Source of the DNA: Psychrobacter sp. UBA3962
Lineage (GTDB): Bacteria; Pseudomonadota; Gammaproteobacteria; Pseudomonadales; Moraxellaceae
DNA: 64,000 nt
Assembly (NCBI RefSeq): GCF_002385225.1
Contig: NZ_DGDC01000041.1
Span: 1-64,000, forward strand
Direction: 5' to 3'
Shown here: in pieces, positions 18,885 through 26,371 of the stretch
How positions within the stretch are numbered: position 1 is the first letter of the stretch
How the letters are laid out: each line of letters starts with the position of its first letter
Translations under genes and position numbers: made by a program
The notes under the pieces: model-generated
Told to the model about the DNA's origin: nothing
The model's database searches: none
What the model saw: the letters and a program-made list of their open reading frames with translations, nothing else

Positions 18885-19942
18885 TAGATTTTCACTCCGA
18901 GTCTCTCACGTTGATAGCTACCATCTTGGACACGGCGGCACCAATCCAAATTATTTAAATACCATTCAACTGTTTTACGAATGCCACTATCAAATGTTTC
19001 TTCAGGTGTCCATCCTAGATCATTTTTGATCTTGGTCGCATCAATGGCATAGCGCAAATCATGACCAGGACGATCTTTCACAAAGGTAATCAAGGATTCA
19101 TAAGGTTGGCCATTTGCTTGAGGCTTTAGCTCATCTAAAATTTGACAAATGGTTTTAACAACTTCAATGTTTTGTTTTTCGTTATGACCACCAATATTAT
19201 AGGTTTCACCAATAGCACCTTCTGTGACAACTTTATACAGTGCTCTTGCGTGGTCTTCTACGTATAACCAATCCCGTATTTGGTCGCCTTTACCATAGAT
19301 AGGAAGGTCTTTACCATCTAAAGCATTTAGAATTACTAGCGGTATCAGTTTTTCTGGAAAATGATAAGGACCATAGTTATTAGAGCAATTGGTAATAATT
19401 ACAGGTAAGCCATATGTACGATGCCAAGCACGAACAAGATGGTCAGAGCTTGCTTTTGAAGCAGAGTAGGGGGAACTTGGCGCATAGGGGGTTGTTTCGG
19501 TAAATAAGTCGTCTGTTCCCTCTAAGTCACCATATACTTCATCAGTTGAGATATGGTGGAATCTAAATACAGACCTTTTATTATCGTCTAATCCTTGCCA
19601 GTATTTGCGTGCGACTTCTAACAAAGTGTAAGTACCGACAATATTGGTATTGATAAACTCTGCAGGACCATCTATAGAACGGTCAACATGTGACTCAGCT
19701 GCTAAGTGCATAATGAGATCAGGCGGAAAGTCATGAAAAGCTTGCTCGAGAGCTGTTTCATTACAGATGTCTATTTGCTTAAAATTATAGTTAGGATTAT
19801 TTCCCACCTCAACTAACGACTCTAAATTACCCGCATAAGTTAATTTATCAATATTTAGAACTTTGTTATTTGTACTTTTTATTATATAACGTATAACAGC
19901 AGAGCCTATAAAGCCAGCTCCCCCGGTTACTAGAATATTCAT
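18884..19942 (-). CDS. rmlB: dTDP-glucose 4,6-dehydratase
   Basis: The 352-aa extended SDR begins ILVTGGAGFIGSAVIRYI and has HLAAESHVDRSIDGP, the HISTDEVYGDL motif (Thr-Asp-Glu catalytic triplet) and the YSASKASSDH YxxxK motif. It makes dTDP-4-keto-6-deoxyglucose. No rmlC or rmlD follows, so the product probably goes to the adjacent aminotransferase rather than to rhamnose. Confidence 0.95.
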   Translation of the reverse strand: MNILVTGGAGFIGSAVIRYIIKSTNNKVLNIDKLTYAGNLESLVEVGNNPNYNFKQIDICNETALEQAFHDFPPDLIMHLAAESHVDRSIDGPAEFINTNIVGTYTLLEVARKYWQGLDDNKRSVFRFHHISTDEVYGDLEGTDDLFTETTPYAPSSPYSASKASSDHLVRAWHRTYGLPVIITNCSNNYGPYHFPEKLIPLVILNALDGKDLPIYGKGDQIRDWLYVEDHARALYKVVTEGAIGETYNIGGHNEKQNIEVVKTICQILDELKPQANGQPYESLITFVKDRPGHDLRYAIDATKIKNDLGWTPEETFDSGIRKTVEWYLNNLDWCRRVQDGSYQRERLGVKI

Positions 19943-19998
19943 TTTTTAACCTTATAGATATCTATTATAAATTTAATTGTCATAATATAATGCTGATT

Positions 19999-21978
19999 TT
20001 AAAGTTTATAAGTATAGCCTTCTACATAATGGGCCAATTGCTGCTTTAACCATTTTACATCGTGATTTTGTGCCCTTTGATCCAATTGATAAAAGGTAGC
20101 CTCAATATCAGATAACTCAAAACTATGCTCGCGTGCTTGCATGATAAGCGAATGCTGAGTAGGCTCAATGTTATCATCACCGATGATTAGTTCTTCATAT
20201 AACTTCTCACCAGGTCTTAGTCCACTAAATATAATCTCTATATCACCATTTGGATTGGTCTCATCTTTGACTTCATAGCCGCTTAAATGAATCATACGAC
20301 GAGCAAGATCAACAATTTTAACAGGATTGCCCATATCTAACACAAAAACCTCACCCCCTTCAGCCATAGCACCAGCTTGGATTACTAAGTTAGCTGCTTC
20401 AGGAATAGTCATAAAATATCGAGTTACCTCAGGATGAGTTACCGTAATTGGCCCACCTTGAGAAATTTGTTTAGTAAATAAAGGCACTACTGAACCTGAA
20501 GATCCCAATACATTACCGAAACGTACCATACTTATCTTAGTCAACGGTTTCTGATTACTAAAGCCTTGGCATACTAATTCTGCTAAACGCTTAGATGCTC
20601 CCATAACATTTGTGGGTCTTACGGCTTTATCGGTGGAAATGAGTACAAAGGTCTCGACTCGAGATTCGACTGCTGCTTTGACACAATGATAAGTGCCCTT
20701 AGCATTATTAATCGCTCCTTCAAAAGGATTATATTCTACGATCGGTACATGTTTATAAGCGGCAGCATGATAAACGGTATTTATAGAATACGTATTAAAT
20801 ACCTTATTTAATTTTTGTTGGTTATTGACATTACCTAGCAAAGCTATAATTTCAGTTTGAAAGTGTTCTAGATGAGTGGCTTGCCATGCCAATAAATCTT
20901 GATGAATAGCATATAAGGCATACTCAGATAACTCATACAGTACTAAACATTTAGGCTTGTTTTTTATAATTTGCCGGCATAACTCACTACCGATGGAACC
21001 CCCAGCACCAGTCACTAAAACATTTTTTCCTGTAATGTTTTTGGCCAATAGTACAGGATCAGGATCAACAGTTTGGCGATCTAGTACATCCAAGATATCA
21101 ACCCGGCGCATAGTACTGACAGTTACTTTGCCTTCAGCGATATCTTGTAGGCTAGGAAGTTCTTTTATTTTTACAGAAAGATTGGTTAAATCGTTGATAA
21201 TCTCACGACGACGTAGGCGACTAACTGAAGGCATCGCCAGAAATACTTGGGCGACCTTTAGTTCTTCGACCAAGCTTTCAATTTCTTTGGCTGGATATAT
21301 TTTCTTATTTAAGATGCGGCCGCCAGTCAAGCGATTATCATCATCGATAAAAGCAGTTACTTGATAGCGAGGGGAGTCTTGTAAAGCCTCTAATAGGGCA
21401 GTGCCTGAAGAGCCGGCACCATAAATTAGTACATTATCACGCTCAAGAGAGCCTTTATTTAATTCTTGATAAACGGGCTTGCCTTGCAGACGCAGTAGTA
21501 AATCTCGTAGAAACAGTCTGCTACCCCATAACCAAATGAAAAGCATAAATAAATATAGTGTAGGGACTGAGCGCGGAATACTGCTTATAAAGTCAAACAG
21601 GTAAACAATCGTGAATATTATTAGAATAATTACAAATAGCTTTAATACACGCCGCATATCTGTATCAAAAAAGATGCGAGTGACACCGCGGTAAAAGCCT
21701 ATAACATATAACCCTATAATAGGCACTAGTGCATATAGCGATACTAATAAAGGACTGGCATTAACATCGAATACTCCTTGACGTAGTGATAATGCTAAAA
21801 ACAAACAAATAATTGAGACAATATAATCTCCGACCAATAAAATAGCTTGTTTTACTGGTCTAGGTAGCACTAATAGCTCTTCCACTAAGGTACTAAGCTT
21901 AGTCAGCGAGGAATTAGAACGCTGTGCGCTCCTATTAGGATCCTGCTTATTACAATTGCTTCTATCTTTTTGTTGCAT
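19999..21978 (-). CDS. gdr: UDP-GlcNAc 4,6-dehydratase, membrane-anchored (Gdr/PglF/WbpM/CapD family)
   Basis: The 659-aa product has four hydrophobic N-terminal segments (about residues 40-170), a CoA-binding-like Rossmann domain (NVLIYGAGSSGTALLEAL) and a second SDR domain (VLVTGAGGSIGSELCRQI). The active site is the family's altered one: LISTDKAVRPTNVMGASKR, where Met replaces the usual Tyr of YxxxK. It makes UDP-2-acetamido-2,6-dideoxy-4-ketohexose at the membrane. In this locus it likely supplies QhbA and QhbB for UDP-QuiNAc4NAc, although those genes lie about 16 kb downstream at the other end. Confidence 0.9.
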   Translation of the reverse strand: MQQKDRSNCNKQDPNRSAQRSNSSLTKLSTLVEELLVLPRPVKQAILLVGDYIVSIICLFLALSLRQGVFDVNASPLLVSLYALVPIIGLYVIGFYRGVTRIFFDTDMRRVLKLFVIILIIFTIVYLFDFISSIPRSVPTLYLFMLFIWLWGSRLFLRDLLLRLQGKPVYQELNKGSLERDNVLIYGAGSSGTALLEALQDSPRYQVTAFIDDDNRLTGGRILNKKIYPAKEIESLVEELKVAQVFLAMPSVSRLRRREIINDLTNLSVKIKELPSLQDIAEGKVTVSTMRRVDILDVLDRQTVDPDPVLLAKNITGKNVLVTGAGGSIGSELCRQIIKNKPKCLVLYELSEYALYAIHQDLLAWQATHLEHFQTEIIALLGNVNNQQKLNKVFNTYSINTVYHAAAYKHVPIVEYNPFEGAINNAKGTYHCVKAAVESRVETFVLISTDKAVRPTNVMGASKRLAELVCQGFSNQKPLTKISMVRFGNVLGSSGSVVPLFTKQISQGGPITVTHPEVTRYFMTIPEAANLVIQAGAMAEGGEVFVLDMGNPVKIVDLARRMIHLSGYEVKDETNPNGDIEIIFSGLRPGEKLYEELIIGDDNIEPTQHSLIMQAREHSFELSDIEATFYQLDQRAQNHDVKWLKQQLAHYVEGYTYKL

Positions 21979-22038
21979 GAATATATCACTATCGTATTGA
22001 GTATCAGGCTAACTTAGTAGGGCTCATACTGCTATGAT

Positions 22039-24297
22039 CTAATCTTTAGAATTACCGTAAGCATAGCTATAATGATAGCTGTATTTACTAGTAATGCCCT
22101 GTACCATATCATTTAAAACAATGCCATCAACTGTAACATTAGCTTTATGCATTTGTTTAACCGCATAAGCCAATTGACCTTCAACTGAATGATTATATCG
22201 AGTAACCATTAGTACTTTGTCTGCATACTGCGCAGTAATAATAGCATCAGATACTGCAAGTACTGGAGGTGTATCGATGATAATGTAGTCATATATCGAT
22301 ACCAATTGTACTAGCATACTGCTGAACTTATCGGTAGATAGTAGAGAAGCAGGATTATGTGGATGCTTACCGCGTGGCATAAAATCGATAAACTCAAAAC
22401 TGGTAGGATGGATGAAGTTAGCCAAGGTAGCATCTCTCTCGGTTAAATAATCACCTAAACCATTGCTTTGACTAATAGTGAATATTTTATGGAGTTCGCC
22501 GCGACGCATATCACCATCAATGATCAAGACCTTTTTATTCAGCTGAGAGAAGGTCTCAGCTAAGTTTGATGATATAAAAGACTTACCGATGCCTGGAGCT
22601 TCACCAGAGATAACAATAATTTTACCTTTTTTAGCAGCTTCCTCTCTTTCTAACTCGCCAAAGATACTTGCCACTTTACTGACTGGCGGCATTGCAAACA
22701 CCAGTGAAGTTCTTAAGCTCTTAATACCTTCATAGCTTAAGCCATCATGATCGACCATGGCTAATAGGCGTCGACTATTTTTATTGTTTTTAAGTAAGTT
22801 GATAGAGGTTTTTGAACGAGGGATAGTTGCAATAACTGGTACTCCAGTTTTTTCTTCGAGACGTTCAGGGTCTTTAACCGTATTACGTAATAAGCTTTTA
22901 GCCAATACTAATAGCGATCCTAATAATGTACCAACTATTAAAGATAACGCCCAAATAATTAATCTTCTTGGTGCAATTGGATTAAATGTATTAATAGGCA
23001 TATCTACTACACGCACATAGCCGATTTCACCAGCACGAGCAATTTTAAGCTGCTCATAGTTCTTCAACATGGTTAGATAGATTTCACGATTGATATCCAT
23101 GTCTTGCGACAGCTGTAAGAACTCACGTTGAGTCTCTGGCATTCGAGTTACCGTCTCTTTGATTTCCTGGTGTCGTAAATTCAATACTTCTAGTTGATCA
23201 TTAATTTGAACCACTAGGGGGTGCTCATCAGTATAGTAAGTCAATAGTTCGGCTTGTTTAAGCTTTAATTCACTAAGTTGACGTTCTATTTGGGCACTTT
23301 CATTCAGTAAAATCTCGGCTTCTTTAGTAACATCAATAGTGCCATACTGTTCACGGAATCTATTAAAAGCTTCTTCAGATTGTTCAAGTTTTTGCTTGAG
23401 TTGAGGGATTTGTGACTCCATAAACTTGATAGTTGTTGTGGTTTGCTCTGAACCACGAGCTAAGTTCTGATCGACATAAGACTGAACTACACTAGAAAGT
23501 ATGCGACTAACTTGCTTTTGGTCTTCTCCAGTCAAAGTTAACTGAACAATCCCGGTTTTTTCTCCACGTTCTGATACTGATAATGTATTACTCAGGCGTT
23601 GAATAGCTGAAGGTGCTGAGAGCTTTACAAGGCTTATGTTATGGCCTATAGAAGGTAAAGATTCTATAGAGATATTAATATCCCCCTCAGGAGTTTTAAT
23701 AACAGTTGGGCTACCGATATTACCTTTATAGGTTTCAAGTTCTTCATTTCTTTCAATACTTAACTCAAATCCAGTATTGGTTTTGACAATATTAAAAGTT
23801 TTATTTTCATAAGCCCGAGGTACTGTAAAGCTAGAAATTTGGACTTTACCTTGTTTGGTATCTAAAAATACACCTTCTTCGGTGCTAGTTTGGGTTGGAA
23901 TTGAAGATTGAGCAATTCGATCTACCGTTCCAAGTTCCGCATCACTAATGCGTATGTCTAACTTTAGCTTCTTAACAACAGGTGCTAGTACCATACGTGA
24001 CTTGATTAATTCACGTTCAGTTTCTGCTGGTGTAGCCTCTGCTCCAACCAATTCAGAAATATTAGAGCCTAAAGCAGATATTCCTTGAGACTTCTTATCA
24101 ATTTGAATCAGAGCATCTGTTTTATAAGTAGGCTGAACATAACGGCTATAAGTTACTCCAAGAGCTAAGCCTAATAGAGCAAATGCAAGGATAGTCTTCC
24201 AGCCACGTAACAGTGTTAGTAGCAGTGCAATCAGATCAATTTCATCGTCTTTTTGAGTGGCATCATTGACAGAAGAGTTTGGTGCAATTTTACTCAT
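22039..24297 (-). CDS. wzc: Wzc bacterial tyrosine kinase / polysaccharide co-polymerase
   Basis: The 752-aa product has an N-terminal Wzz domain with one membrane helix near residues 33-50, a periplasmic coiled coil, and a second helix around 445-465 (LIIWALSLIVGTLLGSLLV). The cytoplasmic BY-kinase domain has Walker A GEAPGIGKSFISSN, Walker A' LIIDGDMRRG and Walker B YIIIDTPPVLA. The C-terminus carries the autophosphorylated tyrosine cluster (SKYSYHYSYAYGN). It cycles with the phosphatase Wzb and contacts Wza to control capsule polymerisation and export. Confidence 0.95.
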   Translation of the reverse strand: MSKIAPNSSVNDATQKDDEIDLIALLLTLLRGWKTILAFALLGLALGVTYSRYVQPTYKTDALIQIDKKSQGISALGSNISELVGAEATPAETERELIKSRMVLAPVVKKLKLDIRISDAELGTVDRIAQSSIPTQTSTEEGVFLDTKQGKVQISSFTVPRAYENKTFNIVKTNTGFELSIERNEELETYKGNIGSPTVIKTPEGDINISIESLPSIGHNISLVKLSAPSAIQRLSNTLSVSERGEKTGIVQLTLTGEDQKQVSRILSSVVQSYVDQNLARGSEQTTTTIKFMESQIPQLKQKLEQSEEAFNRFREQYGTIDVTKEAEILLNESAQIERQLSELKLKQAELLTYYTDEHPLVVQINDQLEVLNLRHQEIKETVTRMPETQREFLQLSQDMDINREIYLTMLKNYEQLKIARAGEIGYVRVVDMPINTFNPIAPRRLIIWALSLIVGTLLGSLLVLAKSLLRNTVKDPERLEEKTGVPVIATIPRSKTSINLLKNNKNSRRLLAMVDHDGLSYEGIKSLRTSLVFAMPPVSKVASIFGELEREEAAKKGKIIVISGEAPGIGKSFISSNLAETFSQLNKKVLIIDGDMRRGELHKIFTISQSNGLGDYLTERDATLANFIHPTSFEFIDFMPRGKHPHNPASLLSTDKFSSMLVQLVSIYDYIIIDTPPVLAVSDAIITAQYADKVLMVTRYNHSVEGQLAYAVKQMHKANVTVDGIVLNDMVQGITSKYSYHYSYAYGNSKD

Positions 24298-24406
24298 AAG
24301 GCTTCGCTATTTATTAATCACTAATTAATTGGAGAGGGTGTTTTTTAGAAAATAAAGTAAAAAATTTAAAAGCAAGGTTTAGTAGTAAGGTATAGAGCTA
24401 ATAAAA

Positions 24407-24841
24407 CTAAACCAGCTTATCCTGCCACTCATCAATACCACGAATAATATCTCGGTACGCGTTCTGAAAAGCACTCATCTCATGCTTATAAGGGTCAGCA
24501 ATATCGTTACCATTCCAGTGACCTAGCTTAAAGGTTTTGCCACGACAGAACGGCCAGCGCTCTTCGATCCATTTATTCTGACTGTCAGACATGGTAAAGA
24601 TTAAGTCGACTTTTTGGGCTAGCTTTTCATCGATCTGTTTTGCCACATGACTGCTAATATCAATATTTTGCTCTTCCTGCATTACCTTAATTGCTGCGTC
24701 ATCGGCTCCATGACCCACCAAGGCTCCAACGCCGGCAGAGTCAATGTTTTTCTCAGGGAAACGCTGCTTTAATAAGGCTTCTGCCATAGGACTGCGACAG
24801 ATATTACCCACACATACTACCAAGATATTTTCAAAAGCCAT
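24407..24841 (-). CDS. wzb: Wzb low-molecular-weight protein tyrosine phosphatase
   Basis: The 144-aa cytosolic LMW-PTP has the active-site loop CVGNICRS (nucleophile C10, R16; CX5R) at the N-terminus and the general-acid Asp in NDIADPYK near residue 113. It dephosphorylates the C-terminal tyrosines of Wzc, whose gene is next downstream. Length and placement between wza and wzc are canonical. Confidence 0.95.
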   Translation of the reverse strand: MAFENILVVCVGNICRSPMAEALLKQRFPEKNIDSAGVGALVGHGADDAAIKVMQEEQNIDISSHVAKQIDEKLAQKVDLIFTMSDSQNKWIEERWPFCRGKTFKLGHWNGNDIADPYKHEMSAFQNAYRDIIRGIDEWQDKLV

Positions 24842-24904
24842 GAGAGACTCCTACAACTAAACTCTAAAAAATATAATAATTATCCACAGCACATGATGGC
24901 TAGG

Positions 24905-26050
24905 TTATAAATCAGATAACTGTCTAATTGCATTACTCGAAGGTAGAACCGAGTTAATAAAGCGGTTCCAACGAGTTAAGCCAGTAGGATCAACATAGAC
25001 AATATCATTGGGGTGCATCTCAAAGCGGTTGGCCAACGCTAAGTTAGTGACCGTCTGTAAGTTGACCAGATAAATATCGGTATAAGAAGCAGCACCATGA
25101 TCACGAACCACATAGACTTTAGCGGCATTAGAAGTAGAAGGGTTAAGCCCTTTTGACTGACCAATAACCTGAGTTAGTGTTAAGCCCTGATCAGGGATTT
25201 CAAGTGGCTTAATCTCACCCAATTCACCTAATACATAGACTTTATTACGATCAAGACGATTGATATGGATAGAGTCGCCGTCTTGCAAATAGATCTGACT
25301 GGCAGAGATACCCATGTCCTGTAAATCACGAAGTCCTAGCTCATACTGCACGCCTCTACGGGTTAATACTACGCTATTGGAGTCGCCTTCAGTAGTAGCG
25401 CCACCTGCCATAGATATAGCCCCATATAATGAAATAGGAGCATCGGCCATATTGAACTCACCAGGTTGACGAACCGCACCATCAATAAAGAACTTACTAC
25501 CGCGGAAATTAACTACCTTCACCTGAGGGTCAGGGTATTTTAAATAGCGTTGCAACTGACTGCGTAAGTTATTGGTAAATTGGCTGACCGTTAAGCCACT
25601 GGCTTTAATGCGGCCCACTAGTGGAAACTGAATATAGCCTTGCTGGTCGACCGGGTAGCCAGCAGCATAGGGGTTAGAGGCACTAGCGTTATTATTATTA
25701 TTTGAAGGCGTAATATTAGGATATTCGATAAGGTTAATACTCAGTACATCACTAGTAGAGATACGATAATCCGCCACACCCCGTGATCCATTCAATAGCT
25801 CGCGTACTCGAGCATTTTTCATACCTGTGCCTGAGCGACTTGAGGCATAGCTAGGAGCAGGGGGTAAGTTTGCTAAAGATAATGGCTGGATATTAAACTG
25901 CATCCCATTTTCAGCAATAAAGGCCCCTTGAGGTGGTAAATCACCAGACTGCATGCCCGCATTAATGGTGCCACAACCTGAAGTTAAGCCTATGGTCACA
26001 GCAAGTGCGGTGCTAGTAAGCAAAGATTTGCGGTGTTTAAAAAAATTCAT
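24905..26050 (-). CDS. wza: Wza outer-membrane polysaccharide export lipoprotein
   Basis: The 381-aa product has an N-terminal signal KSLLTSTALAVTIGL followed by the lipobox region TSGC. The polysaccharide export domain is at about 95-190 (YRISTSDVLSINLIEYP, YPVDQQGYIQFPLVGRI). Two SLBB-type repeats follow (FFIDGAVRQPGEFNM; KVYVLGELGEIKPLEIP). It forms the octameric export channel for capsule. It is the first gene of the minus-strand capsule run, and a 321-nt non-coding stretch lies between it and the helicase gene, the likely place for the main promoter. Confidence 0.94.
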   Translation of the reverse strand: MNFFKHRKSLLTSTALAVTIGLTSGCGTINAGMQSGDLPPQGAFIAENGMQFNIQPLSLANLPPAPSYASSRSGTGMKNARVRELLNGSRGVADYRISTSDVLSINLIEYPNITPSNNNNNASASNPYAAGYPVDQQGYIQFPLVGRIKASGLTVSQFTNNLRSQLQRYLKYPDPQVKVVNFRGSKFFIDGAVRQPGEFNMADAPISLYGAISMAGGATTEGDSNSVVLTRRGVQYELGLRDLQDMGISASQIYLQDGDSIHINRLDRNKVYVLGELGEIKPLEIPDQGLTLTQVIGQSKGLNPSTSNAAKVYVVRDHGAASYTDIYLVNLQTVTNLALANRFEMHPNDIVYVDPTGLTRWNRFINSVLPSSNAIRQLSDL

Positions 26051-26371
26051 GCTAACTTCTCTACCTTTATTTCGACCGACTCTGCCCCTAAATTGTTGAG
26101 ATTAAGAGTCAACTAAGTTAATAGCAAATATGTTTAGGGAACAACTCTACTTTTCAATAAAAATTGTCAGGGTAAAGTAAACCCATTATCCTGAGTATTT
26201 TAACATTAAATTAAGAGTGTTGCCCAAATATGAGAGCATCTTACTATAAAAAGGCAGGATATATACGATAAAAGTAAGGAGTTAAGTTGCCAGTCGATAA
26301 TTTATGACTTTGAATAGGATAGAGAGTAGCCTGCTGGCATATCAAGTATGGTGGCAGATAGCGCTACTACA
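26051..26371. other. Intergenic region upstream of wza
   Basis: This stretch of 321 nt has no credible gene. It should hold the capsule promoter, but I could not pick a convincing -35/-10 pair. The only notable motif is an ops-like GGTGGTAGTGT on the minus strand at 26369-26379, overlapping the helicase stop codon (see findings). Confidence 0.5.

Noticed and set aside
18884..19942. Rhamnose pathway
   Set aside because: rmlA and rmlB are present but neither rmlC nor rmlD is anywhere in the window.
20957..21364. 135-codon open frame on the plus strand
   Set aside because: It is antisense to gdr, whose motifs are intact across the region; composition is a codon shadow and no RBS is evident.
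103..26050. Interpretation as a true ECA locus or LPS O-antigen locus
   Set aside because: wza-wzb-wzc and wzi in the same run point to group 1-like capsule export. WecA-, WecE- and WzzE-type genes are absent.
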